A DNA stretch of 54,520 nt from Propionibacteriaceae bacterium (GTDB lineage: Bacteria > Actinomycetota > Actinomycetes > Propionibacteriales > Propionibacteriaceae). Both the position numbers and the translations under genes were made by a program. The notes below the pieces were generated by a model that worked only from the letters and a program-made list of their open reading frames with translations, was not told where the DNA came from and made no database searches. Numbering within the stretch: the stretch's first letter is position 1; each line of letters begins with the position of its first letter. Location of the stretch: assembly GCA_025965155.1 (NCBI GenBank), contig JAOPXN010000009.1, positions 1-54,520 of the forward strand. Reading direction: 5' to 3'. This document shows, in pieces, positions 33,412 through 42,076 of the stretch.

Positions 33412-34082
33412 GCCGATGGCTGCACCACAACGCGTCGCTTGGGCTCCTCGCCCTCCGAGGCCGAGGTCAAACCTGCGGCGGCGACCGCGTCATGCACGAT
33501 CTTCCGCTCGAAGGGGTTCATCGGAGCCAGTGCGACCGGCTCACTGTTCGCCTTGACCTCCTCCACCGCATCGGTGGCGAGGTCGATCAGCTGCTTGCGC
33601 CGACGGTCGCGGTACCCCGAGATATCCAACATCAGGCGACTACGGTCACCGGTCTCGGTCATCACGGCCAGCCGAGCCAGCTCCTGCAGCGCATCCAGCA
33701 CCTGGCCGTCGGCACCGACCAGCGTCTCTGACTGACTCACGATGGAGACATGGGCGCGGTTGCCTTCGATGTAGGTGTCGATGTCACCGTCGAGGTCGGC
33801 GATATCGAGCAGCTCCTCGAGGTAGTCGGCCGCGATCTCGGCCTCAACCTCGAGCGGGTTCTCGTCGTCCTCGTCCTCGTCATCGTCGGAGTCGTCATCG
33901 TCCTCCGACTCCAGATCGCCGGAGTCATCCGACACTTTCGGCCCGGACACGTCGGCGGCCTCGGTGCTGTCCGCGCCGGCAGCGGAGTCGGTTCCCACCG
34001 CCTCGGTCCCAGCCGTGTCCGTCCCTGCCGAGTCGGCTTCCGCAGCCTCGGACGTGATGTTCTCGTTCTGGGTGTCGCTCAC
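33408..34082 (-). CDS. jag: Jag/SpoIIIJ-associated RNA-binding protein (KH-R3H)
   Basis: A 224-residue protein. The first 75 or so residues are low-complexity, Ala/Thr/Glu-rich and end in a run of Asp/Glu (about residues 55-75). The KH-like domain follows (LVGADGQVLDALQELARLA), then the R3H domain (NPFERKIVHDAVAAAGLTSASEGEEPKRRVVVQP), the order expected for actinobacterial Jag. It binds RNA; the homologue is linked to membrane protein insertion and cell-shape control. It lies between yidC and rsmG, as usual, and overlaps rsmG by 4 nt. Confidence 0.93.
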   Translation of the reverse strand: MSDTQNENITSEAAEADSAGTDTAGTEAVGTDSAAGADSTEAADVSGPKVSDDSGDLESEDDDDSDDDEDEDDENPLEVEAEIAADYLEELLDIADLDGDIDTYIEGNRAHVSIVSQSETLVGADGQVLDALQELARLAVMTETGDRSRLMLDISGYRDRRRKQLIDLATDAVEEVKANSEPVALAPMNPFERKIVHDAVAAAGLTSASEGEEPKRRVVVQPSA

Positions 34083-34207
34083 GACATCCTCCTTCGAGGC
34101 CCTTCGGCCTCTTCAGCGACCGGTGCGCGCTCACCGACCGGTGGTTCAACAGGGAAACAGGTGCTTCATACTGCCGTGGTGGCAGGCTCGAAACGGCAAA
34201 ACTGCGG

Positions 34208-35212
34208 TTAGCGCCGAGACCGCGGCTGCTTGCGGGGCTGCTGCCGCACCACACGGCTAGCGGTGGGAGCGGACGGCTCGGGTGCCGGCTCAGGCTCGGC
34301 GGCGACCAGTGCCTTTCCCTTGTGCTTACGACGCTCCTCCCAGGCGTCGTACGCGGGCGTGCCCGGGGCCGGGTTGCGGCGGATCACATAGAACTGCTGA
34401 CCCATCGTCCACAGGTTGGAGGCGAACCAGTAGATCAGCACGCCGACCGGGAAGTTGATGCCACCGATGGCGAAGATCAGCGGGAAGAGGTAGAGCATCA
34501 TCTTCTGCTGCTGCGCGAACGGGCCGGTCAGTGCCTCCGGCGGCATGTTCTTGCGCATCAGCTGAAGCTGGGTGACGAAGAGGGTCGCCGTCATCGCCAG
34601 GATCAAGACGATGGTGACGATATGAACGCTGGTAATGCCGTGGTCGAACCCGGCTTTCACAAACGTGTCCGAGATTCGTGCGCCGAAGATCGTCGCCTCG
34701 TTCAGCGAGCGGACCAGCTCCGGGTTGACCTCCAGCCAGTGACCGCGGGCGATCGGGTTGCCCTGCGCATCCGTTCGGGCCGCGCCGTCCAGCACGCGGA
34801 AGAGCGCAATGAAGATGGGGGACTGGAGCAACAGGGGCAGGCAGGAGGCCAGCGGGTTGGCGTTGTGCTCCTTGTAGAGCTTCATCGTCTCCTGACCGAG
34901 TTTCTCCCGGTCATGGCCGTACTTCTTCTGGAGCTCGCGGACCTTCGGCTGCAGCAGCTGCATGGCTCGCGACGACTTGATCTGCTTGACGAACAGCGGG
35001 ATCAGCAGGATCCGGATCAGAACGGTCAGCGAGACGATGGACAGTGCCCAGGTCCAGCCGTTGTCGGGGCCGAACAGCGGTGACCACAGGCTGTGGAAAA
35101 GTACCAGGATGCCGGAGACAACCCAGTACAGCGGCTGCATGATCGCGCTGCCAACGGCAATGAATGGATCCCAGATACTCAGCGGGATCAGCATCGTGAG
35201 CAGTGCTTCCAT
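34208..35212 (-). CDS. yidC: Membrane protein insertase YidC/Oxa1
   Basis: A 334-residue insertase with five membrane helices: one near the N-terminus, the core beginning LSIVSLTVLIRILLIPLFVKQIKSS (containing the conserved Arg in the groove), and paired C-terminal helices around MMLYLFPLIFAIGGINFPVGVLIYW. The charged loop LLQPKVRELQKKYGHDREKL is characteristic of the family. The tail is basic (RKQPRSRR), a possible ribosome contact. It inserts proteins into the cytoplasmic membrane, alone or with Sec. The start shares one base with the yidD stop (TGATG). Confidence 0.95.
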   Translation of the reverse strand: MEALLTMLIPLSIWDPFIAVGSAIMQPLYWVVSGILVLFHSLWSPLFGPDNGWTWALSIVSLTVLIRILLIPLFVKQIKSSRAMQLLQPKVRELQKKYGHDREKLGQETMKLYKEHNANPLASCLPLLLQSPIFIALFRVLDGAARTDAQGNPIARGHWLEVNPELVRSLNEATIFGARISDTFVKAGFDHGITSVHIVTIVLILAMTATLFVTQLQLMRKNMPPEALTGPFAQQQKMMLYLFPLIFAIGGINFPVGVLIYWFASNLWTMGQQFYVIRRNPAPGTPAYDAWEERRKHKGKALVAAEPEPAPEPSAPTASRVVRQQPRKQPRSRR

Positions 35213-35595
35213 CAGTTCACACCTCGCGGTTGGGCCGCCATCGCGGCTCGGTCGTGCCTCCGGTGACGGTGTGGCACTTTCAGTCTGTGCGGCTGCCGGT
35301 ACTCATCTACCTCCGGCGTCCGTTCTGGGTCTATTGTGGCCGCTGATTCAACTCCAGCGCGCCGCTCTTGTTCAAACTCAGGGGTTCCCGGTACGGGGTC
35401 GTACCCACCCGCAGCCCAGGGATGGCATCGCAGCAGCCGGGTGACGGCCAACCAGCTGCCCTTCATCGCGCCGTGGAATTGGACCGCTCGAAGCGCGTAC
35501 GCCGAACAGCTGGGGTAGTAGCGGCAGACGTTGCCGTACAGCGGGCTGATGAGCAGGCGGTATGCCTTGAGCAGGCCGATCAGGACGTACTTCAC
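35212..35595 (-). CDS. yidD: Membrane protein insertion efficiency factor YidD
   Basis: A 127-residue protein. The conserved core LLKAYRLLISPLYGNVCRYYPSCSAYA and FHGAMKGSWLAVTRLLRCHPWAAGGYDPVP contains the three family cysteines. The C-terminal third is charged and variable. An N-terminal amphipathic helix associates with the membrane; it assists YidC. It is separated from rnpA by 7 bases and overlaps yidC by 1 base. Confidence 0.95.
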   Translation of the reverse strand: MKYVLIGLLKAYRLLISPLYGNVCRYYPSCSAYALRAVQFHGAMKGSWLAVTRLLRCHPWAAGGYDPVPGTPEFEQERRAGVESAATIDPERTPEVDEYRQPHRLKVPHRHRRHDRAAMAAQPRGVN

Positions 35596-35602
35596 CGGGA
35601 TC

Positions 35603-35947
35603 TCACGAGGAGACCCGATCGATCGCGCGAGCCCAGGCCCGGTCGAGGTCGCTGGCCAGGGCGTGCGGAGTCACCGCTGCATCAGGCAGCGCCCGGACCA
35701 CCAGATTCGTGCCGGCCGGAACACCGTCCAAACGCTCGGCGGTCAGGTGGCGCAGCCGTCGCTTGACCCGATTACGAGCCACCGCGTTGCCGATCGCCTT
35801 GGAAACAACGAATCCCACCTGAACCGATGGGTCTTCCGTGCTCCTGGTGGCGTGCACCACCACAGTCGGACGGCCGACGCGGACACCGCTGCGAACGGTC
35901 CGCCGGAAGTCGTCCGAGCTGCTCATCCTCGCGGAGCGAGGCAACAC
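35603..35947 (-). CDS. rnpA: Ribonuclease P protein component
   Basis: A 114-residue basic protein that helps RnpB RNA cleave tRNA 5' leaders. The signature is VSKAIGNAVARNRVKRRLRHL (RNR box), following RSSDDFRRTV-like MSSSDDFRRTVRSG. GTG 35947 (MLPRSARMS) is the conserved start; an ATG seven codons later is possible. Downstream of rpmH by 27 bases, as in nearly all bacteria. Confidence 0.95.
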   Translation of the reverse strand: MLPRSARMSSSDDFRRTVRSGVRVGRPTVVVHATRSTEDPSVQVGFVVSKAIGNAVARNRVKRRLRHLTAERLDGVPAGTNLVVRALPDAAVTPHALASDLDRAWARAIDRVSS

Positions 35948-35974
35948 GGCGGCAACGACCCTGATCGCCGACGC

Positions 35975-36112
35975 TCAGGCGGACAGGGTTTCGCGACCCT
36001 TGCGGCGACGTGCCGCCAGGATGGCGCGACCCGCACGGGTACGCATCCGCAGACGGAACCCATGGGTACGGCTACGGCGCCGGTTGCTCGGCTGGAAAGT
36101 GCGCTTGCTCAC
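35975..36112 (-). CDS. rpmH: 50S ribosomal protein L34
   Basis: A 45-residue ribosomal protein, [20 protein letters not shown], then [19 protein letters not shown] and ETLSA, a standard L34 sequence. It starts with GTG, and GGGAG stands 9 nt upstream. First gene of the rpmH-rnpA-yidD-yidC-jag-rsmG series. Confidence 0.98.
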   Translation of the reverse strand: MSKRTFQPSNRRRSRTHGFRLRMRTRAGRAILAARRRKGRETLSA

Positions 36113-36201
36113 GGGATAACTCCCAATATCTTCGTAAGTGGCTCGACGCCGGGCCAGAGAAGGCGCGGCAGGACGATCGCTGCGAAAACAGCGACCTGCT
36201 A

Positions 36202-36230
36202 ACGGTACGGGTCAGCGGCGACAGAATCAA
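36202..36230 (-). promoter_or_regulatory. Promoter of rpmH
   Basis: On the minus strand, TTGATT (36230-36225), a 17-base spacer and TACCGT (36207-36202), about 90 bases upstream of rpmH. Both boxes and spacing fit a primary sigma factor promoter. Confidence 0.6.
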
Positions 36231-36322
36231 ACCGCTGCTCCGGCCCCACCAACTCCCGAACCTGCCCGGACGGGGCTGTCCACTCGACACGCCGCCAATG
36301 TGAACGTTTTGGGTCCAACGGG

Positions 36323-36352
36323 TTGCAGAAGCGTGACCGAGGTTGCTAGCGT
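36323..36352 (+). promoter_or_regulatory. Candidate promoter of dnaA
   Basis: TTGCAG, 18 bases, then TAGCGT, about 260 bases before dnaA. A second possible -10 element is TAGAGT or TAACTA near 36485-36492, closer to the DnaA box. Confidence 0.45.
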
Positions 36353-36465
36353 CACGCCTCACGTAGTTGCGAACGTGTCCCAGGACACAGCACCCCACCA
36401 GACGTCAAGGTCGACGCCCTCAAAGGCGCCGGACCTGTCGTTTGTCCCACGTTCTGTACACAAGG

Positions 36466-36474
36466 TGTGGATAA
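36466..36474 (-). promoter_or_regulatory. DnaA box upstream of dnaA
   Basis: TGTGGATAA is a perfect match to the reverse of the consensus box TTATCCACA. It sits in front of dnaA, where DnaA could regulate its own gene or contribute to origin function. The rest of the 36113-36612 spacer holds the promoters listed and no gene. Confidence 0.8.
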
Positions 36475-36612
36475 GTGTGTGGAGTAACTAGAGTGATGGG
36501 CGTCCACTAAGAACTGATGCGTCCAACCATGCGGCTCGCTGGGGGCTAACGAACCCTTGAACGGGCTCCACCTGGCGGTCGAACGATGCACGAGAATTTC
36601 AGCGGAGATGTA

Positions 36613-38238
36613 GTGACCGATTCCCAGAGCGCAGCTGCGTCGACCCTGCTGGCTTGGGAGCATGTGCATGCCGCGTCGCCTCCCGAGCTGCGACGTTGGT
36701 TGAACACCAGCAAGCCGCTGACTCTCCATCAGGACGCGTTCATGGTGGCGGTACCCAACAACTTCACCCGCAACCAGCTCGAGGGCCGGTTCCGCAACGA
36801 CATCGAAGCCGACCTGGGTCATTTCTACAAGCAGACCATCAGGTTGCTGGTCACCGTTGACGAAACGCTCGCCGCCCCCGAGCCGCCAATGCCGGCCGCT
36901 GACTTCTCCGCGGATCGAGAGTTCGCGCCTTCGTCCCACCTTGGCTTCGGCGAGGACCAGAACGGCTCCGCCTTCGCCAGCTCGGAGTTCGGGCGCAACG
37001 TCAACGACCTGAATCTGGACCCGTACCTCCGGCTGGAGGATGCCTCCGGGCCGGCGGACGGTGACGGGCAGGGCAGCGGCGGCTCCGAGTTCAGCGGGTT
37101 CCGCCCGAAGCACGAGGTGGGCCCCAGCGCCGGCGCAGGTCCGAGCGCGCCATCGTTCCCGCACCGTGAGGCTCCCGGCGTCTACGACCAGCGTCGACGC
37201 GAGGTAGACGCCCGACTGAACCAGAAGTACGCCTTCGAGTCCTTCGTCATCGGCAGCTCCAACCGGTTCGCCCACGCGGCCGCCGTGGCTGTCGCGGAGA
37301 ACCCGGGCAAGTCCTACAACCCGCTGACCATCTACGGCGAGTCCGGTCTGGGCAAGACCCATCTGCTGCACGCCATCGGTCACTACATCCGCAACTACTT
37401 CGACCGGGTCAGGGTCCGCTACGTCTCCACCGAGGAGATGACCAACGACTTCATCAACTCGATCAGTCAGAACAAGGGTGCGGAGTTCCGCCGCCGGTAC
37501 CGCGATGTCGATGTGCTGCTGATCGACGACATCCAGTTCCTGGAGGGCAAGGAGCAGACGCAGGAGGAGTTTTTCCACACCTTCAACACCTTGCACAACG
37601 CTCAGAAGCAGATCGTGATGACCTCCGACCGGCCACCCAAGCTGTTGGAGAACCTGGAGCCGCGGCTCCGCAGCCGGTTCGGCTGGGGGTTGATCACCGA
37701 CGTCCAGCCCCCCGACCTGGAGACACGAATCGCCATCCTGCGGAAGAAGGCTGCCCAGGAGCGGCTGACCGCCGGCCCCGATGTGCTCGAGTTCATCGCC
37801 AGCAAGATCCAGACCAACATTCGCGAGCTCGAAGGCGCGCTGATCCGGGTCACCGCGTTCGCCAGCCTCAACCGGCAGCAGGTGGACATGTCACTGGCCG
37901 AGATCGTCCTCAAGGACCTGATCCCCGAGGGCGGCGAGGCGCAGATCAACTCGGGCGCCATCATGGCGCAGACGGCGGCCTACTTCGGTCTGACCATCGA
38001 CGACCTCTGCGGTCAGAGCCGCACCCACGTGCTGGTCACCGCCCGACAGATCGCGATGTATCTGTGCCGGGAGCTGACTGACCTCTCGCTGCCGAAGATC
38101 GGGCAGCAGTTCGGCGGCCGCGACCACACCACGGTGATGCATGCCGATCGGAAGATCCGCACCCTGATGGCGGAGCGCCGAAGCGTGTTCAACCAGGTCA
38201 CCGAGCTGACCAACCGGATCAAGTCCTCACACCGCTGA
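36613..38238 (+). CDS. dnaA: Chromosomal replication initiator protein DnaA
   Basis: A 541-residue initiator. The N-terminal domain (about residues 1-85) is followed by a long low-complexity linker rich in Gly, Ser, Asp and Pro (about 90-190). The AAA+ domain has Walker A GESGLGKTHL (242-251) and Walker B VLLIDDIQF. The C-terminal DNA-binding domain has the signature GGRDHTTVMHADRKI. It unwinds oriC and loads helicase. GTG 36613 has GGAG 5 nt upstream; ATG 36586 in the same frame is less well placed. Confidence 0.96.
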   Translation: MTDSQSAAASTLLAWEHVHAASPPELRRWLNTSKPLTLHQDAFMVAVPNNFTRNQLEGRFRNDIEADLGHFYKQTIRLLVTVDETLAAPEPPMPAADFSADREFAPSSHLGFGEDQNGSAFASSEFGRNVNDLNLDPYLRLEDASGPADGDGQGSGGSEFSGFRPKHEVGPSAGAGPSAPSFPHREAPGVYDQRRREVDARLNQKYAFESFVIGSSNRFAHAAAVAVAENPGKSYNPLTIYGESGLGKTHLLHAIGHYIRNYFDRVRVRYVSTEEMTNDFINSISQNKGAEFRRRYRDVDVLLIDDIQFLEGKEQTQEEFFHTFNTLHNAQKQIVMTSDRPPKLLENLEPRLRSRFGWGLITDVQPPDLETRIAILRKKAAQERLTAGPDVLEFIASKIQTNIRELEGALIRVTAFASLNRQQVDMSLAEIVLKDLIPEGGEAQINSGAIMAQTAAYFGLTIDDLCGQSRTHVLVTARQIAMYLCRELTDLSLPKIGQQFGGRDHTTVMHADRKIRTLMAERRSVFNQVTELTNRIKSSHR

Positions 38239-38661
38239 TAATCCTCGACACGTCCCGTCCTCCGCGCCCCGAGCGGCGTGTCGCGGCGCAGCCGACGCAT
38301 CACGACTTTGATGGGGCACGTCTTAGGTTTCGATCAGGTCACCGACTCCGCACAAGTGGGGACAACCCTGTGGACAACTGTGGACGGTGAGCGGCTTCCA
38401 TGGGGATCCTTGCGGTCAAGGGAGCTGTACGCCGCAGGTTGTCCCTTAATCCTCCCCGTGTAGTTTCAAGCGGTCCACAGTGACGTGCACCCGGACCTTC
38501 GGCTGTTGAGTAGGGCAAACAGCAGTTTTCCCCAGACTCCACAGCACCTACGACTACTACGATGACTTAGACATATCTCAAAGACTCTCAGTCCAGTGGC
38601 GCCCAAAGTTGTGCAAAACACAGGTGTCACGGCTGGCTGGGCCCACGGATGAGGAGACGGA
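38239..38661. other. Likely oriC region, with a cluster of DnaA-box-like sites
   Basis: This 423-bp spacer between dnaA and the next gene carries TGTGGACAA at 38369-38377 (a DnaA box of the TTGTCCACA type) and close variants TGGGGACAA at 38357-38365 and TGTGGACGG at 38379-38387, giving three sites in about 31 bp, plus CGGTCCACA at 38471-38479. A modestly AT-rich stretch at about 38555-38590 could aid unwinding. The position and box cluster fit an actinobacterial oriC; the number of boxes is low for the group. Confidence 0.7.
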
Positions 38662-39045
38662 GTGAACTTCCTGCGGAAGCTGTTCGGAAGTCGGGACGAC
38701 GACGGGGCGGATCTGCCCATCAACCTCGATGTGCCGGCCCGACAGGAGCAGCTCGCCCGACTCGAACTAGCACTGGATGCGCTCGCCTCCGCGATGCGCG
38801 AGGCTCAGTCCGTGGACAACCCCGGCTGGCGGGCCCGGGTGAACGAGTACAGCAGGCTGGCCGGCGAGGCGATGGTGCAGCGCCGCGGGACCCCGACCCG
38901 GGAAGGTCTGCTGGACCTGGCTTTCGAGATTCGTCCCGTGTTCGTCGGGCCAGTTCCGGCCGGACTGGAGGATCTGGTTCCGCTCCAGGACAAGGTGATG
39001 GCGCTGTCTGCCGAACTGTCCGACGTCCTACCGGGGGAGCGCTAG
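38662..39045 (+). CDS. Conserved hypothetical protein between dnaA and dnaN
   Basis: A 127-residue soluble protein beginning MNFLRKLFGSRDDDGADLPI and continuing as helical segments (ARQEQLARLELALDALASAMREA). It contains no recognisable domain. GTG 38662 has a strong GAGGAGACGGA upstream. Third-position GC is high throughout, so it is probably a real gene. Its position inside the origin region is unusual, but nothing in the sequence shows a replication role. Confidence 0.65.
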   Translation: MNFLRKLFGSRDDDGADLPINLDVPARQEQLARLELALDALASAMREAQSVDNPGWRARVNEYSRLAGEAMVQRRGTPTREGLLDLAFEIRPVFVGPVPAGLEDLVPLQDKVMALSAELSDVLPGER

Positions 39046-39065
39046 CCGCGCTCCGCCGCCGTCAC

Positions 39066-40571
39066 TCAGCTCTTCCTGGCGGCCGACCGGTGCGGTCGGC
39101 CCTGGAGCTCGTTGTTGATCTGTTCGAGGCTCTTGCCCCTGGTCTCCGGCAGCCTGCGCCACAGGAACGCCAGGCCGGCCAGCGCGAAGACCGCGAAGAT
39201 GGCAAAGAGCCCGGTGGCACCGATCACCCCGACGATGGTCAAGACGTTGAGCGCGATCACCAGGTCGAGCAGCCAGTGCGCGGTTGACCCCAGACTGGCG
39301 GCCTTGCCGCGGACCGGGGTGGGATACACCTCCGAGTTGATCAGCCAGAGGCCCAGCCCGAGGCTGGCGGCGAAGGCGGCGATGTAGAGGCAGAGCACCA
39401 CCGCTAGCCCGACGCCGACCACGAGCGGCGGGTCACCGGCTTCGGGGACGCCGAGAAACAGCAGGGCCAGCACCAGCAGGGACACGGCGACAGCCAGCGT
39501 CCCGCCCAGGATCAGGGGACGCCGTCCCCAGTGGTCGATGCGGCTCAGGGCGATCAGGGTGACCGCCATGTTGACGAACCCAACGATCAGGGTGATCAGC
39601 AGCGCCACGTTGTCGCCGTAGATGTCGCTCAGGATCCGCGGCGTGTAGTAGATCACGGCGTTCACGCCGACCAGCTGGTTGACGACGGCAATACCGATGC
39701 CGACGAGCAAGGCCGGCCGCATCCGCGGCGTGAGCAGGTCCGACCAGGTCCGGGACCGCTCGACCTTGGCGTGCTCGGTGATCTCGTAGATCTCGGTCTC
39801 GGCCTCCTCGGCCGTTCGGGTCTGCATCATCGCCTCCCGAGCCTCCGCGGTACGGCCATGCACGATCAGCCAGCGCGGCGACTCGGGCACCTTGAACAGG
39901 CCGATCAGCATCAGCAGGGCGGGGACCGCCGCGAGCACGAGCATCAGCCGCCAGCCTTCGACCGGTGCCAGCGCAAAGCCGACCAGGTAGGAGAGAAAGA
40001 TCCCCGCCGTGATCATGAGCTGGTTCATCGACACCAGGCGACCGCGTCGGTTCTTGGGTGCGATCTCGGCGATGTAGAGCGGCACCGCGACCGAGGAGAC
40101 ACCGATCGAGTAGCCCAGCGCCACCCGGGAGAGCACCAGTACCTCCGCGGTCGGAGCCAGCCCGGACACCACCGCACCGATCAGAAAGATCAGCGACACC
40201 CCGATCAGAGTCGTTCGACGGCCTACCCGGTCGGCGATGGCCCCGCCGGTCACGGCGCCGACCAGCGCTCCGAACAGCAAGCAGGACACGATCACCTCGA
40301 TCGCCTTGTCGGCTCCCAGGCTGACCAGACCGAACAGGTCGACGTCCCAGACCAGCGTCCCCTGCGGATCGGTGACGCCGCCGAAGCTCTTCGGGAAGTA
40401 GAGCAAGGCGCTCGAGATGATTCCTGTGTCGTAGCCGAACAGCAGGCCGCCCAGCGCCGCCACGCCGGTGGCCAACGCGGTGCCCCAGGTCGATCCGATG
40501 CCGGGTCTGCTCCGGCCGGCTCCGCCGCGGGGGTTCCTGGCCGGACCGGCCGGGCGTGCGGAGTCACTCAT
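39066..40571 (-). CDS. Sugar porter family MFS transporter (sugar:H+ symporter)
   Basis: A 501-residue transporter with 12 helices. Sugar-porter marks are DRVGRRTTLIGVSL, PESPRWLIVHGRTAEA, VNQLVGVNAVIYYTPRIL, DHWGRRPLILGG and a C-terminal PETRGKSLEQI. It resembles bacterial xylose, arabinose, galactose and glucose symporters; the sugar is not clear. ATG 40571 has GAGG upstream at 6-7 nt. It sits on the opposite strand between dnaA and dnaN, with 224 bases to dnaN. It may serve the hexuronate/fucoside genes 16 kb away, but this is speculation. Confidence 0.9.
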   Translation of the reverse strand: MSDSARPAGPARNPRGGAGRSRPGIGSTWGTALATGVAALGGLLFGYDTGIISSALLYFPKSFGGVTDPQGTLVWDVDLFGLVSLGADKAIEVIVSCLLFGALVGAVTGGAIADRVGRRTTLIGVSLIFLIGAVVSGLAPTAEVLVLSRVALGYSIGVSSVAVPLYIAEIAPKNRRGRLVSMNQLMITAGIFLSYLVGFALAPVEGWRLMLVLAAVPALLMLIGLFKVPESPRWLIVHGRTAEAREAMMQTRTAEEAETEIYEITEHAKVERSRTWSDLLTPRMRPALLVGIGIAVVNQLVGVNAVIYYTPRILSDIYGDNVALLITLIVGFVNMAVTLIALSRIDHWGRRPLILGGTLAVAVSLLVLALLFLGVPEAGDPPLVVGVGLAVVLCLYIAAFAASLGLGLWLINSEVYPTPVRGKAASLGSTAHWLLDLVIALNVLTIVGVIGATGLFAIFAVFALAGLAFLWRRLPETRGKSLEQINNELQGRPHRSAARKS

Positions 40572-40720
40572 CTCGTACCTCGCTGTCGACGGGATCGGCC
40601 TCTTCGCATTCTGCCGCCGGGGACCATCCACTGCTATGACCGTCCAGGCGTGTCCGTACCCGCCGCGGCCGCACTCTCAACAGCTGTCCCGGTCGGCGGC
40701 GCAGCGCGCGCGGGCGTCGG

Positions 40721-40726
40721 TATGAT
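40721..40726 (+). promoter_or_regulatory. Candidate -10 box for dnaN
   Basis: TATGAT is a near-consensus -10 hexamer 69 bases before the dnaN start, in an otherwise GC-rich stretch. No clear -35 box is visible. It gives dnaN its own promoter, needed because dnaA lies beyond an opposing gene. Confidence 0.5.
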
Positions 40727-40795
40727 CAACGGGCGCCTGCGTACTCCAGGTGCACGAGTGCGTCTGCTGATGGGTGCCAGGGAGCAGGAGGCAGT

Positions 40796-41956
40796 GTGAA
40801 GATCCGACTTGAGCGCGACGTGTTGGCCGAGGCAGTGCAGTGGGCCGCACGGAGCTTGCCGACCCGACCGAGCGTGCCGATCCTGGCCGGTCTGTTGGTC
40901 CGGGCCGACGCCTCAGGCGTGACCTTCTCCAGCTTCGACTACGAGACGTCGGCCCAGATCAGTGTCAAGGGCACGGTGACGGATGAGGGCGAGGCGCTCA
41001 TCTCCGGCCGGCTGCTGGCCGACATCTCCCGCTCGCTGCCGAACAAGCCGGTGGACATCACCGCCGTCGACTCCCGGCTGGAGCTGGTCTGCGGCAGCGC
41101 CCGCTTCACCCTGCAGACATTGCCGGTGGCCGACTACCCGTCGCTACCCGCGATGCCGGCTGCCACCGGGACCGTGCCGAGCGACGCGTTTGCCCAGGCG
41201 GTGTCTCAGGTCGTGGTGGCCGCGGGCCGGGACGAGCTGCTGCCAGTCTTCACCGGCATCCGGGTCGAGATCGAGGGCGACACCATCTCGCTGCTGGCGA
41301 CCGACCGCTACCGGATGGCGCTGAAGGAGCTGAACTGGAACCCGGGCTCCACCCAGGCCTCAGCCACCGCGCTGGTGCCGGCCAAGGTGCTGTCGGACAC
41401 GGCCAAGTCGATGACCGCCGGTGAGCAGGTCATCCTCAGCCTGGCCAGCGAGGGTTCGGGCGACGGCATCATCGGGTTCCAGGGCGATGGAGCGGCCGGT
41501 CAGCGGCAGACCACGACCCGGCTGCTGGACGGCGAGTTCCCCAAGGTCCGTCACATCATGAACACCACGGCAGTGCTGAACGTACGGGTGAACACCGCCG
41601 ATGCCATCGCCGCCGCCAAACGCGTCGCCCTGGTCGCGGAGCGCAACACATCGCTGCGGATGCTGATCGGCGACGGCACCGTGACGCTGGAGGCGGCCAC
41701 CGGAGACCAGGCGCAGGCCTCCGAGGCGATCGAGGCGACGGTGGACCAGCCCGGCGGCGGTGACCTGGCCGTCACAGCAGCCGGCTTCAACCCGACGTAC
41801 CTGCTGGACGCGCTCGGCGTGTTCGACACCCCGTACGTGAACTTCGCCTTCACCGCACCGAGCAAGCCGTGCCAGCTGACCGGGCTCGCCGACCTGGCCG
41901 GCGAGCCGCTGACCGACTACCGGCACGTCATCATGCTGATGAGGCTGCCGAGCTGA
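40796..41956 (+). CDS. dnaN: DNA polymerase III subunit beta (sliding clamp)
   Basis: A 386-residue clamp of three similar domains. It begins MKIRLERDVLAEAVQWAARS and has conserved blocks RPSVPILAGLLV, LLATDRYRMALKEL (the end of domain 2) and HVIMLMRLP at the C-terminus. Dimers of it form the ring that tethers polymerase to DNA. GTG 40796 has GGAGG about 5-8 nt upstream. Separated from dnaA by 2.5 kb. Confidence 0.97.
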   Translation: MKIRLERDVLAEAVQWAARSLPTRPSVPILAGLLVRADASGVTFSSFDYETSAQISVKGTVTDEGEALISGRLLADISRSLPNKPVDITAVDSRLELVCGSARFTLQTLPVADYPSLPAMPAATGTVPSDAFAQAVSQVVVAAGRDELLPVFTGIRVEIEGDTISLLATDRYRMALKELNWNPGSTQASATALVPAKVLSDTAKSMTAGEQVILSLASEGSGDGIIGFQGDGAAGQRQTTTRLLDGEFPKVRHIMNTTAVLNVRVNTADAIAAAKRVALVAERNTSLRMLIGDGTVTLEAATGDQAQASEAIEATVDQPGGGDLAVTAAGFNPTYLLDALGVFDTPYVNFAFTAPSKPCQLTGLADLAGEPLTDYRHVIMLMRLPS

Positions 41957-41980
41957 GGGTTGCCGCAGACGCTGCCGGCC

Positions 41981-41996
41981 GGTCACGTTAACGTGA
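41981..41996. promoter_or_regulatory. 16-bp perfect palindrome between dnaN and gnd
   Basis: GTCACGTTAACGTGAC has exact dyad symmetry, about 25 bases after the dnaN stop and 81 bases before gnd. It could be an operator for gnd or, as RNA, a short terminator hairpin for dnaN. Without a T-run or loop the operator reading is more likely. Confidence 0.45.
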
Positions 41997-42076
41997 CATT
42001 CGCAGCGACATCACCCGCCTGCGTCACGCGCACAGTCTTGGTACACCTGTGAACTCGTCAACTAAAGGAGTCGGTC

